Source: Bombardia bombarda
Lineage: Eukaryota > Ascomycota > Sordariomycetes > Sordariales > Lasiosphaeriaceae
Assembly: GCA_030512295.1 (NCBI GenBank)
Contig: JAULSR010000002.1
Location: 9,734,001 to 9,798,000 of the forward strand
DNA length: 64,000 bases
Reading direction: 5' to 3'
The notes below the pieces were generated by a model. It did no database searches, had not been told where the DNA came from, and saw only the letters and a list, made by a program, of their open reading frames with translations. Made by a program: the position numbers and the translations under genes. Positions 45,440 to 56,990 of this stretch are shown here, piece after piece; within the stretch, counting starts at the first letter, position 1; each line of letters opens with the position of its first letter.

Positions 45440-47908
45440 ATGACGGTCCGCCAGGCTCTTCATTCTCCACCTTTTCTTCGTTCGGGATTTTCAATTCGAC
45501 CATTGACCAAGCAGACTAGAAGTCTTTTTTGCACGCGCTTCTCTCCCCCCCACTTCCAGACGGGCAGCAGCAGCCACAACCCCTCCATCCCCTCCATTCT
45601 CACCATAACACCACCCATCGCAAACGGCCGTGCCGTCTCCAACCCCCAAGCCAACTTCCGCAAAGTTTCCCCCTGCCAGATCTACCAGAAGACCACCCGC
45701 GCATTTGTCACCATGAGCTCCCAAAGCGGCATCGAGCAGCTGGTCAAGCAGGTCGACGGCCTCAGCTTCGACGCCATCGCCGAAAAGTACCAGAACTGCC
45801 ACCCCGAGATCAACCCCTTCGACCTCTACCGTGCCCACCTCTCCAACGTCCTGGGCGATATCACAGGCGTCGACACCAGCATCATCTACCCCAACCTACA
45901 ATGGACACTCAGTCTCGACAAGGGCGACATGGTCTTGGCCGCGCCATCCCTGCGCATCAAGGGCAAGAAGCCCGACGAGCTGGTCCAGGAATGGGTGCAG
46001 AAGGTATACACACTGCCAAGCCCCATACGCTGTCGTGAGCCATAATGCTTGTGGTTTTCCAAGTGCTAACGACGACGACAACGTGGTGCAGTTCCCCGAC
46101 AACGACCCCCTGTTCGAGAAACCGACAGCCGTCAGCTACTTCCTCAGCTTCTTCGTCAAGGGTGTGCCGCTCATCCAGTCGGTTATTCCCATGATCCGTA
46201 GCTTCGGTCCCGAATACGGTCGCAACAAGTTCCTCGGCCTCAGGGACCCCAAGGACCCCAGCAGCGGCAAGAAGCGCATCATCGTCGAGTTCTCGTCCCC
46301 CAACATCGCGAAGCCCTTCCACGCAGGTCATCTGCGCAGCACAATTATTGGTGGCTTCCTTGCCAACCTCTACGACGGCGCCGGTTGGGATGTGATCAGG
46401 ATAAACTACCTTGGCGACTGGGGCAAGCAGTACGGCTTGTTGGCTTTGGCCTTCAACAAGTACGGCGACGAGGAAGCTCTTAGAAACGACCCCATCAACC
46501 ACTTATTCCAGCTTTATGTACGCATCAACTCGGAGATGACGGCCGAGAAAGAGACGATAGAAAAGAAGAAGGCGGACGGCGAGGACGTGACAGCGCTTGA
46601 GGCACATAGCTTGGACGAGCAAGCCCGCGAGTACTTCAGGAAGATGACGGACCGGGACCCGGGTGCCGTAGCACAGTGGAAGCGCTTCCGCGATCTCAGC
46701 ATCACCCGGTACCAGGATACGTATGCCCGCCTCAACATCCACTTTGACGAGTACAGCGGTGAGAGTCAGGTGAGTGAGGCTGCCATGGACGCGATCGGAA
46801 AGGAGATGGAGGAGAAGAAAATCTGCAAGGAGGACAAGGGTGCCCAGATCGTCAACTTTGCCGAGCTGGTACCTGGGAAAGAGGGCAAGCGCCTCGAGCG
46901 CCCCATCGTGAGGAAGAGGGACGGTACAGCCTTGTACCTGACCCGCGACATTAGCGAGCTTCTCAACAGGCACGAGAAGTACAAGTTCGACAAGATGATC
47001 TACGTAGTGGCCTCGGCCCAGGACCTGCACCTAAAACAGTTGTTCAAGATCATTGAGCTGCTTGGCCACAAGGAAATTGCGGGCAAGTGCACCCACATCA
47101 ACTTTGGCCTTGTCCTGGGCATGAGCACCCGCAGGGGCACAGTCAAGTTCCTTGATGATATCCTGAGGGATGTTGCCGACAAGATGCACGAGACTATGAG
47201 GAAGAACGAGGACAAGTACAAGCAGGTCGAGAACCCCGAAGCTGTGGCAGATACCCTTGGCATCAGCAGTGTCATGGTGCAGGATATGACTGGAAAGAGG
47301 TGAGATAAGATGGTTCGATGTCGTGTTTGTTGTTTGGCTGTGCTGCACCAAGGATCAATATATTGTCGCGGGCCGAGCTAATCAGAGTTTTCCATCTGCT
47401 CTAGGATTAATAACTACACCTTCAACATGGAGGCCATGACCTCGTTCGAGGGCGACACGGGGCCGTATCTGCAATACGCACATGCCCGCGTCAGCTCTAT
47501 CAAGCGCCGGGCTGGCCTCACTGACGAGGAAATCGCGAGCGCGGACCTGTCGCTACTGACGGAGACGCATGCTGTCAATATTGTTCGCCTGCTTGCGCAG
47601 TATCCTGACACGGTCCAGAACACGCTCAAGACGCTGGAGCCCACAACGGTGCTGACCTATCTGTTCAAGATGACACACGCATTGAGCAGCAGTTACGACC
47701 ATCTGCAGGTGGTGGGAAGCGAGCGTGAGCTGATGAAGGCGCGCATGGCGCTGTATGATGCGGCGCATATTGTGCTTGGAAACGGCATGAGGCTGTTGGG
47801 ACTGAGCCCAGTCAACCGGTGAGTTTGGACCCCCCGATGACGGCCCACTCTGAGAACAGAAATGAACAAAAAACATCATGACGCTAACATGCACGGTGCA
47901 GTATGTAA
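45440..47908 (+). CDS. Arginyl-tRNA synthetase
   Basis: Exons 45440-46003, 46092-47299, 47405-47818 and 47902-47908 give 730 aa. A second in-frame ATG at 45713 (GTCACCATGAGC) gives 639 aa, the usual cytosolic length; the extra 91 residues are Arg/Ser/Thr-rich with few acids, a likely mitochondrial presequence. Class I signatures: HIGH-type HAGH (265-268 in the long form) inside SSPNIAKPFHAGHLRST, and MSTRRGTV in the KMSKS position. The N-terminal Add1-like domain precedes them and the C-terminal DALR anticodon domain (EGDTGPYLQYAHARVSSI onward) follows. The last exon codes only for the end of an Arg codon, Met and stop, giving the VNRM terminus expected for ArgRS. It charges tRNA-Arg, probably for both cytosol and mitochondrion. 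Confidence 0.93.
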
Positions 47909-48072
47909 CCTTGACGACCAAAAATAACAGCTACCTACTCTCAAGATAAATTGCATGGGTCACAAGCGGCCCATCGGCGCAGGTCCCTCTGGTTCGCGAT
48001 TGGCGGGGGAATAAATCACGATGGCCAACTAGGACGAAAGACAATTGGTACGGCAGCAGGACCATGATTGCC

Positions 48073-48582
48073 CTATCTTGTGTGTGTTGTGTGTGTTGTG
48101 TGTGTTGTGTGTGGGGGGAGGGGGCGTACTACTGTAACTGTGTCCCTGGGTATCGAAGCAAGAGCCAGATAAGTATATATTAGCGAGCTCTTGCTGCAGA
48201 TTACTTCAATGTGCAGATAGGGCATGCATGTGTCGTGTCGGGCGGACACGAATACCACTGCAAGGAGCAAAAGTGATTCAGCAGCTTGCATGATGCGACT
48301 GAGGTCTTTTTCTTTCTCTTTCATGATCCCACAGCCGGCCAACAAAGACTCGGTAGACCATGGTTGCACAATGTGGCTCTTTGGCATATACGGATTTATT
48401 TGCCAATGGAACGCGCCTTTCGGGGCTGAAATACGGATAGCATCTTGGGATGCGAGGGAGCGTCTTGGAGTCCGACTGCGTGCAGCGAATACTTGACAAG
48501 TCTTTAGCTGGTTGGTCCGGATAAGATGCTCTTCGTTTTCGTGTTTTTGCAGTTCGGCGTCAGTGTGTGGAGTGAAGTCCAT
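48073..48582 (-). CDS. Uncertain ORF, 169 aa
   Basis: From an ATG in ATCACCATGG context at 48582 the first 30 residues (MDFTPHTDAELQKHENEEHL and beyond) read like a real N-terminus. The middle is less convincing and the C-terminus runs into the TGTGTGTTG minisatellite as repeated HTT. A possible donor (CAA|GTATTC) follows the plausible start, so a spliced gene could exist, but I could not find a convincing second exon. Confidence 0.22.
   Translation of the reverse strand: MDFTPHTDAELQKHENEEHLIRTNQLKTCQVFAARSRTPRRSLASQDAIRISAPKGAFHWQINPYMPKSHIVQPWSTESLLAGCGIMKEKEKDLSRIMQAAESLLLLAVVFVSARHDTCMPYLHIEVICSKSSLIYTYLALASIPRDTVTVVRPLPPHTTHTTHTTHTR
48081..48118. repeat. TGTGTGTTG minisatellite
   Basis: Three exact 9-base units TGTGTGTTG (48081-48107) followed by a partial unit and a G run. 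Confidence 0.85.
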
Positions 48583-49962
48583 GGTGATTTGATGATTTCG
48601 TTGATTTGTCATTTCTTTTGTCTCTCGGTTATATGTTGGTGGCTTCTTCGTTTTGTTGTCGTATCCCGAGTGAGACTTTTCACCAACTAACGACGGCGGC
48701 TGTTTTGACGAGGCAATGGGTGGGTGCTGGGGAGTGAAGGTAAGGTAGTCTAGTCGGTAGCACAGATTAGAAGGTATTTTGTCCTTTGTTTCTTTCTTTT
48801 TTTAACTCGACCTTGTTCCGTTGGCCGTTTTGTGTCGCACACCCCAGTGACTCGAGGAAGTCTAGACAGACACACGCACACAGACACACACAAACTGACA
48901 AAAGTACCTGGGATACGGATACACAACCAAAGATGCAGGCGTGCTACAAGTACTGTTTATGCAAAGAGCCGCAAAACCCTATGGCCTTGTTAGGTACAGT
49001 ACTTATCGTGTGTGGTGCGTTAGTTGAGCCTTGGCAAGCCTCATTGCTGGTGCTGGGTGGTTTTAAGGGTCCTTCCCTCCTGCCCCTGCTCCTGCTCCGC
49101 TCCTGATTCTGGCCCGTCCCCTCCCTCTTTGGCCTTTTCTGACAGGTTTTCTTTCCTTTTTCTCTGCGAGATGGCGTACCGTTGAACCCCATTGTAGGCA
49201 TCGTGTAGCTATCCGGGTAAAAAGACGGTATTCCTTGGGAGAATGTGTGTGTGTGTGCAAGTGGTGCGTCTGGGATGTTGGCAAGGGAGCGAGGGAGCGA
49301 GGGGGTGTGAGAGGCAAGGCAAAGTGCCTTTCGGAGGGGAGTGTGCGCTGAAAGCTCGACGTCCATGTTAAGTTTGGGCGCTATGTTTTGCCAAGTGCAG
49401 GGGAGTGCAGCGGTAAGGCCTAGGGGTAGGGCTATAGAACGGATTGGCGCACATTCACAGTCAAAAGCCGCCGTAACAGGCCAGCCAGCGCCAGCAAGGC
49501 AAGCCAAGAGGCGCTAAGAGCAGCCCAAGGGTGGGATCGACCCGACACTAGCGATATCCAGCACCCCTGTATTGCCGAATCTTGCAGGCACGCTTGCGCT
49601 GGCAAGGGATGGTAGGTGGGCTCGTGGGGTCCATGGGGTGGGGTGTGGTGTGTACCTTTCTTACTGTGTGCGCCTGTCTCTGCCTCGAGACTCGAAAGTC
49701 GAGCCTGCCAATTGGGGCGGGCGCCAAGCTTAACTAGTACGTTCTTTCCCTTTTGTCGACAAAGTACGGGGTTTAGGCAGGCTCGCAGGGCAATTCCGAG
49801 GGCAGGAGCTGCCTTGGTAAAGGTACCTGTAACTGGGTAAGTTCGGTGGGCAGTTACTAACGTTTACTGCATTCGGACAGATTTGTGCAAACCTGTTTTG
49901 CCGGCGGTGCCCAGTCACAACTCGCACAGCATCTCGCAAACTTCACTTCATTGCACAATGGG

Positions 49963-50008
49963 CATTCACCATTCACCATTCACCATTCACTTATTCACTA
50001 TTCATCCA
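49963..50008. repeat. CATTCAC tandem repeat
   Basis: Four exact CATTCAC units (49963-49990) followed by degenerate TTATTCAC/TATTCAT copies. Confidence 0.85.
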
Positions 50009-50694
50009 CACGTAGCCGCCCACCCACCCTTGATGATGATGCGGAGCCCGCTGGGCCGCTCGCCTGCCTCCGCCGGGCGCCCGCCGTCGCCGCACCCCGT
50101 CACCCACCACCCGCAATCCTCGAGAAGGATCGAGATGATTGAGCATCCCTTCTTTTTCGTGCTTCTCCCCTCCCTCCCCATGTCTGTGCATGGGCCGGCC
50201 GCAGTCAGAAGTCAGTTCTCCACGTGGACGGGGCTCTTTTCCCCGACCTTTCCAGGGTTGGATGGCACGGTGACAGAATCCATGGTTGGTATAACACCAG
50301 TCAGCATCCGCGTTGGCCTCTTCCGCGGCGATTTTAAGCGACTGATAGGCAGACCAACGTATAAGGAATGAGCATCACCAACTTGCCATGGCGTCCTCTG
50401 ATGTGTCTCTTCCGCGGCCTTGGCGGCCCGGTCGGCCCCTTTCCTTATGTACTTCTCACCAACCAAATATTCCTTTCTCGCTCGTCGATTTCATTGTCCT
50501 ACGGCTTGCATGAAGGACCCAGCCGCAAATGATAACGCCCTCAGTCTCGCGCCAGCCAGATATTACCCACTACGACGTAAGCTAGGTACATACGCACTAT
50601 GGTAAGGCACGCGCGGGCACCTACCAGAAGCAAGACCACCTTATTAGGCTCAGGTGCCCTGCCTGCCTGTCGCTACCGCTGCCGGAACGCGCCC

Positions 50695-50755
50695 TGAAAG
50701 CGAAAGCGAAAGGCCCAAAAGGCCCAAAAGGCAAAAGGCAAAAGGCAAAAGACGA
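50695..50755. repeat. AAAGGCCC / AAAAGGC tandem repeat
   Basis: GAAAGC units pass into AAAGGCCCA and then AAAAGGC units, about eight in all; purine-rich on the plus strand. Confidence 0.8.
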
Positions 50756-51544
50756 AATGGGAACAGCGAGCTTGAAATGCCAGACCAAAGGAATGGTGCC
50801 CGTTGGCTGATGGGCTCCTATCGGCTCCCGGTGGCTCCTCTCCCATTCCCACCCCCCCTTTACCAGCTTTGGATTCCTGGTTCTGGCGCCCCTTCATCGG
50901 AAATACGACACGCCTCCATCGCCAAAGGTTCCCGAGCCTCGGGAATCTGCTGGGAGCCCCATGGAGGCCTATCGCGCCTTGATATTGGTCTGACGTGCAG
51001 ATCTATGGACTCAGGCTTCGGAACAAGAAGCATCCATCCACACAGTCTCACCCACTCGACCACTTGGCAACCATTTCCATCTCGGCCAGCATGGCATTGG
51101 TCGCCAAGCGAGCCAGGCGGGGCCAAGCCACGAGAGCAAAGCCCGATATGATATTCGTGCTGAAGGAAGCACAGTACGCTACTACTGTTTACTTACCGAC
51201 CTCGTCTACACTACCCAAGTCGATGGATCCACTTTCTTTGCCTTCCTCCAAGCTTGTTCGCCTGCCTTTGACTTTGCCTTCTCCTTTGTCTGTCTTCTGT
51301 CGGTTATGTCGTCGTCGTTGTTGTTCCGTGACCATGGCATGTTGACACACACGCACAGATTACAGGTTCTTCTGTACACACAGACGTTTTGTTGGTCACG
51401 GTACAGTGCTCGTCGTATCATCGGCGATCTCATCCTTCATGGCTCATGGCGTCACCCTCAAAACAAATACTGTCATTCCATATGTCAACATGTACGCTCT
51501 TGTTCGCTACCAACAATGCAAACAAGACAATATCCATACACCCA

Positions 51545-51577
51545 TACACATACACACACACACACACACATACACAT
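51545..51577. repeat. CA dinucleotide microsatellite
   Basis: TACACA-interrupted CA run with about ten uninterrupted CA units at 51552-51570. Confidence 0.9.
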
Positions 51578-52953
51578 CACCCTTCGGGTATCCAGCTCGC
51601 ATCCTCGGTCCACTTCCATCGGCAAGGTGACCATCGGCCCCCATAGTGTATAGTGTACAGTGTATGTACACTCAACCAGGGCGCAGGGGAAAAGGTTACC
51701 TCGTTGCCACCCACCGGCTGTCCGTCTGATGTTTTGCTTCCTGGCTTTCCTTTCCCAAAACTCTCTCTAGGACTGCCAAGCTCAGCTGCCTACTGTCTTC
51801 TAGTCATGCCCGGTCGTTCGGCAGCCAACGAGATGCTCTCCTCAAGGACGCCTTCGACGCAGCTCCCAAGCCGTGTCGGCCTTCCCAGATGCCCGGAAGC
51901 CCGCAAGCCCGGATAGCACATATTGGCTCCCCTCCAGTCGCCATTGTGCCATCGAACCCTGTCACGTACCTTGTTGATCGGCGGGTACTGTGCTCACACA
52001 TCGCTCGCGTGGGCGTCAATGGGACCCGCCAATTGTTCTGCGCCATAAGCCCTGATTATCATTTTTCCTTTCCTGTGCGGGACTGTGTCTTGTGAGTGGC
52101 TACACATGTGCGTATTCGGGTCTTTGCGCCGAAGAGACGAGATGAGATTATCTCCGGCTTGCCGTCCATCTGCATACTTTCTTTTTCCCCCTTCACAATT
52201 TTCCGAGTCCCTTGTGGCGCCCAGCTCTAGACTTTCGCGCCGCTGCTATGCTTTACGCTACCTATGATAAACAGAGCCCCCATTAACCAATACACAACGC
52301 AACCTTCCAGTCCACCCTTCACTTTCGCTCGCCGTTTGTTGCCACAAGGGATGTGGGCGGACCGCGGCCGACATAAGCGAGTCTTCCAAAGTTGTTTCGA
52401 TTCTTCATCCACACCTGCTTCGACGCGCTTGGTGCGGTCTTAGTTGGACCCCTGGCCAGATGGGGATACCTCCTCGGCTGCCTACAACTTGCAGACATAC
52501 ACACACACACACGCGCCTACCCTAGCTACGTGTCTAGCACCCGTGTGCATCTTTGTTGGAGCACACTGTGTCTGCTGCTAGTTGCTTCCATCCCATCGAG
52601 ATTTCTGTGTTACTCGCCCACTTAGCCCCCTCAGGTGGACGGGGGCGTCTGTATTTCATCAGCCAAGGTGATCCATACCCCATAGCACATATCATATCAC
52701 CATATCTCTCCCTGCCTGATGACGCGAGTTGATTGATCTGCTGTTCTCTCCTTCTCTTCCATCACTGTAGTTGCATCCAAGCGGCAGGGCTACTTTGTTT
52801 GAATCACAAACACACAACAGGATACGCATTCGCAGAGCACACCGCACACTCCTTCTCATTCCTCCTTCTGTTGCAGTCTCATTGTCTTGGCCGTACCGCA
52901 GGCATTCCTGCTTCTGGTTGTCTGCCCTTCTATCCTTCCAGATTTCCGTCAAA

Positions 52954-55282
52954 ATGGCGTTCGGCCTATGGCTACTTGCCATCGTGGGCATTGCTCTTCT
53001 GGCAGCCAGGAGTTATGTCAATAGGAAAAGACTACCACCGGGCGTCCAGCCTCTGCCTGGACCATACAGTAAGTCAAGTGACCTCCTCGAAGCAAAATTC
53101 ATCTCCCAATGTCACCATGCTAACTGCAACCCCAGATTTACCACTCATTGGCCGCGTGCATGATATCCCTGCGAAGGCATCATGGCTCAAATTCTATGAG
53201 TGGAGCAAGACATACGGCCCCATCTACCAGTCGGAGATGTTTGGCACCGTACACGTCTGGATCTCGTCCGAAAAGGTGGCACATGACCTCCTGTCCAAGC
53301 GGGCCAACATCTATTCCGACCGGCCATTGATCCCCAATCTGCCTGATAACCGCACCAGCGGGGACTACCTCGCGCTTTTGGGTCGTACCGAGACGTGGAA
53401 GCGCCAGCGCAAGCTGTGCAACCATCTTATGCATACCAGCGCAATAGCATCGTTACACGACATTCCTGCACGCGAGCGTGACCGCTTCCTTTATCTCATG
53501 TGGCGCGACCCGAGCAACTACCTGGAGTGGGTTGAACAGTACACTTCGCGAACCATTGCGCGCCTCAGCTGGGGCACTGCACATCCAGCCCAGGTACTGC
53601 GACACACTACGTTTGGCCTGCTCGAAACCATCAGCCCGTCAGGGGCCCTACCGAACGTCATCAGCTTTCTGCGCCACGTGCCTGAGGTTATCAGCCCTTG
53701 GAAGAAGAAGGAGCGGGCGCGTCACGAGCTCGAAACCAAGACCTTCACTGCCAATGTGGACTTTGTAGCCAAGATGGTGGACGAGGACAGGGCCGAGCCG
53801 AGCTTCATTCGGACCTTTTTAGAGGCTAGGAAGGGCGCCGAGGGTGCCAGCGAGAAGGAGCAAGGAAAGTGGGGAGAAAAGACTGAGGCCATGAATGTAG
53901 TGGGCCTGATGGCAATTGCGGGCGCATTGACGATTGGCAGCCCGATTCAAAGCTTCTTGCTGGCCATGTGCCATTATCCAGAGTGGCAGACAAAGCTGCA
54001 GCAAGAGATTGACAGCGCGCTGGACGGCAGGTGTCCGCAGTGGGAGGACAGAGAGAAGCTACCTATGTTGAGGGCGGTGGTCAAAGAAGTGATCAGATGG
54101 AGGCCACCTGTGCCAACTGGTGAGTACAAAGGCTCCTACTCTGCGTGCGTGGTGCCGCAACACCAGAGATGATGGCTGACGATTTCCGACATAGGTATTC
54201 CCCACAGCCTGGAAAAGGACGACATTTACGATGGTTACTTCATCCCTGCTGGTTCTGTCATTCATGCGCTGGAGTGGTATGTGGCTTCCCTTGACTTGCC
54301 GCCCATTCCCTTGCCCCCTTTTCCCTTTACCCCTTTTTACCCCCCACTCTCCCCACCACCCCTCGCCCCCAATACACACACACGCATCGTACCCGACGGA
54401 CATACGCACAGACACACACACATATCATTATTACCTAATGAAGGTGGGTTACAACCGACTAACACGCATTTCCACCTCAACAGGGGCATCACCCGCGACG
54501 AGTCCATGTATCCTGATGCCGACGCCTTCAACCCGGCACGCTGGCTCGACCCTTCCTTCCCCACCTACCGCGAGCCCCTCACCCAGTATCCCAACCTCAA
54601 TGGCTTCTCGCAGTTCGGCTTCGGACGGCGCACCTGCCAGGGCATCCCCATCGTGGAGCAGGACTTGTTCCTCGCCATGGGTGGCGTGGCCTGGGCGCTC
54701 GACATCCGCAAGAAACGCGACCCCATCACGGGCGCCGAGATGCATGTGCATTGGAATGACTACACCCCGCTGCTGATTGCCAAGCCGACAAAGTTTCCGT
54801 TCGACGCGCTGCCGCGCAGCGAGGACAAGACTATGAGAATGAGAGAGATGTATGAGGACACTCGGGAGGATGAGCAGCAGGAGAGGAGGGATGCATCCAT
54901 CTTTGGCGAGAAGGCCGGTGAGCCGCCCGTACAGAGGGGCTCGCAAGAAGGAGGTTTGAGGGAGATGGAGATGCTGGAGGAGATGAATATGGGCATGGAG
55001 AGCGACCATGATGTGTTGATCACTGTCAGGGATAGCAGCAGTGAGGGGGGTAGCTATAGTGGCGGGAGCAGCGTTATAGGCGATGAGCCGAGCTTGAGAG
55101 GCAGTAGTCCGGAGTTGGACGATCTCGACGAGCCGGCTGAGATGGAGATGCAGATGCACATTGATGGGGGATTGCTATTTTCTACAAAGGAGAAGAGCAA
55201 GAAGACGATGCGGGTAGGGACAGTGGAGGTTGTGGTAGAGGAAGAGGGGTTGGGAGTTCCAGGAGCTTGGCGGTGGGCATGA
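52954..55282 (+). CDS. Cytochrome P450 with long acidic C-terminal extension
   Basis: Exons 52954-53068, 53136-54119, 54195-54276 and 54484-55282 give 659 aa; phases all agree. An N-terminal membrane anchor (AFGLWLLAIVGIALLAARSY) is followed by a basic patch and the proline hinge LPPGVQPLPGPY. Helix K ExxR is in VVKEVIRWRPP, the PERF-type region in FNPARWLDP, and the heme motif FGFGRRTCQG has axial Cys445. About 215 residues follow the Cys, some 130 more than usual: a Glu/Met/Ser-rich acidic tail (MREMYEDTRED, EMEMLEEMNMGME). Helix I reads AGALTIGS: the usual acidic residue before Thr is Leu. It is probably ER-bound, using P450 reductase; substrate unknown. Intron 3 (207 nt) is unusually long here and contains CA-rich repeats. 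Family resemblance is to fungal CYP64/CYP620-like enzymes; not assigned. Confidence 0.9.
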
Positions 55283-55988
55283 TGGGGAGTTCATGATGGT
55301 TGATGCTTGATGCCCATTTCCTTTTTCTTGTTTCATTTTCCAAATATCTGATACTCTCCTTCTCTTTCTTTTTCCTCTCTTCTTCATGACATGGCAATAT
55401 GGGCTATTACGGCTCATATCAATAAGCCAGAGTACAGGTTCAGGTCCGGTTGAGACTGACCTTCAGCGTTCTCTTGAGACTTGGCTATACGGGGTTAGTA
55501 CTCCCAGTGTTCCTTGGTTGTTTTATGGTGCTTCAGATGGCTTACGAGTCACGGTCAGTCGGTGGGTTGCTTGTTTATTTGGTCGGTTGGTTGGTCGATG
55601 GGAGTCTTGCGGATCTTGATGGGCAAACTGACTGCTTATATGTTGATATTTCGATGGATTAATAGGGTTTTCTCTTGTTGCCTTTGGGGCATTACTTGCC
55701 TTGGAAATTTACATAACTAAAAGTCCTGTCAAAATATCAGTACTCTACTCTAGGGTTAATAGTGACATGTATTTCATTCAGAATCGGATTTGTCCATGTC
55801 GTAACGCTTGTGATTGGTCGTTGCATGTTTAATGTATCAGAAGTAGACGAAGTTGATAGAGTGCATCATTGGCCGCCGCATTTTGATACTAGGCCCAGCA
55901 ATTTGTTTTTCTGACTGTCTTGTACCGATTGAAGACAGATGTACGAGTGTATTAATGTTGACCTTTTCAAAGGAGATAGCAAATTTAT
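55283..55988. other. Convergent 3' intergenic region
   Basis: Between the P450 (plus) and the GST-like gene (minus). AT-rich, with no gene recognised. Confidence 0.5.
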
Positions 55989-56990
55989 CTACATCTCCCC
56001 TGGCCACATGGGATAGTCACTGAAATACTTGTTGTGAACCCTCGTAGCATAGTCCACCAAAATTGGAAAGCCCTGGACCATCTTTCGGGTATCGGGGCCG
56101 CTGTAAATCAAACACCCATAGTTAGCAAACGGGTGCAACATCGGAATAAGAAAAAAAAAAGGAAACAGGAGAATGAAGGGTAAAACCTACGCATCGCACA
56201 ACAAGCTGCTCACAATAAAGCCATAGACTGTTGCGTCTGCCTCTGTCGGCTCGTCCCGGCCAAGCACCCAGAACGGCTTGTCACGGTCCCAGCCACCGCC
56301 TTCAGTGACAGTGCTGGTAATGCATGCATTTCTGGACTCAGCTAGCAGCGCATTCAGATTCTCCCACACTTCCAGTTTCAACTCGTGCACCTCGTCTGGA
56401 AGTAGCCTCCCCGTGCCTTGGCCGTACAGCGTGCGCACAACCTTGCTGTAAGCAAAATTGCCGATAACGAGCTGCATAAAGTACGGCAGCGACCCCAGCG
56501 CCACGGGCCGCATGGCGTAGAAGTTGTCAATCCATCGCTCTTTTGTCTACGTAGACAGACGGAATGTCAGCAAGGAACAGAATGGGCCGACGGCAGGGAA
56601 GGTACCCACCAAATAAAATGACAGCTTGTCCTCACAAACCGCCCGAATAGCCAGATCCACGGCTTTCTCCCGCGCTGTCAACCTTTCATTGAGATCGGGC
56701 AACACCCCCTCTTTCACAAACTTCTTGATGATCATGGTCGAGTCACCCATCAGCCCATCGCCACCTTGACCGTCGTAGCCCACATAGGGAACCTTGCCCC
56801 TGGGCGCCTGGCTCATCGAGCCAGCCTCGGTCCTGTACGACACCCCCGCCAGGCGCAGGCGAGTTTCGAGCTTGGTTACAAAGGCCGACCAGATATATCT
56901 GTTGGTGCCAGCGAGACCGCGGTAGACAGTCAAGTTCATGGTTTTGTTTGTGTTGGAAGAGCTGGCGTGTGGTTCAGAGCTGGCTGTCAT
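55989..56990 (-). CDS. GST-like protein of FAXC/Tom37 type
   Basis: Exons (minus) 56990-56610, 56546-56191 and 56100-55989 give 282 aa, joined in phase. ATG 56990 is chosen over the GTG just upstream. A thioredoxin-like N-terminal half starts at MNLTVYRGLAG and includes WSAFVTKLETRLRLAGV, APRGKVPYV and GDSTMIIKKF, which matches the FAXC_N/Tom37-type GST fold (failed axon connections family). The C-terminal half is all-helical, with ERWIDNFYAM, DKPFWVLGRDEPTEADATVY (the GST-C signature with Asp) and exon 3's DYATRVHNKYF. No signal peptide. Fungal members are uncharacterised; glutathione binding is plausible but the catalytic Ser/Cys position is not obvious. Confidence 0.85.

Larger units (their letters stand above)
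47909..52953. other. 5 kb region without a supported gene
   Basis: The longest gene-free stretch in the window. It holds a TGTGTGTTG minisatellite (48081-48118), a GT run (49238-49254), CATTCAC repeats (49963-50008), an AAAAGGC repeat (50695-50755) and CA runs (51545-51577 and 52498-52513). The last 1.5 kb is CT-rich and may include a long leader for the P450 gene at 52954. One uncertain minus-strand frame is listed at 48073-48582. No RNA gene recognised. Confidence 0.5.

Noticed and set aside
48081..48118. Short tandem repeat considered as a CRISPR-like array
   Set aside because: Units are contiguous 9-mers with no spacers; it is a minisatellite in a eukaryotic genome.
49883..50371. 162-aa frame containing the CATTCAC repeat
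   Set aside because: Its length comes from repeat and pyrimidine-rich DNA; no motif, start context or conserved feature.
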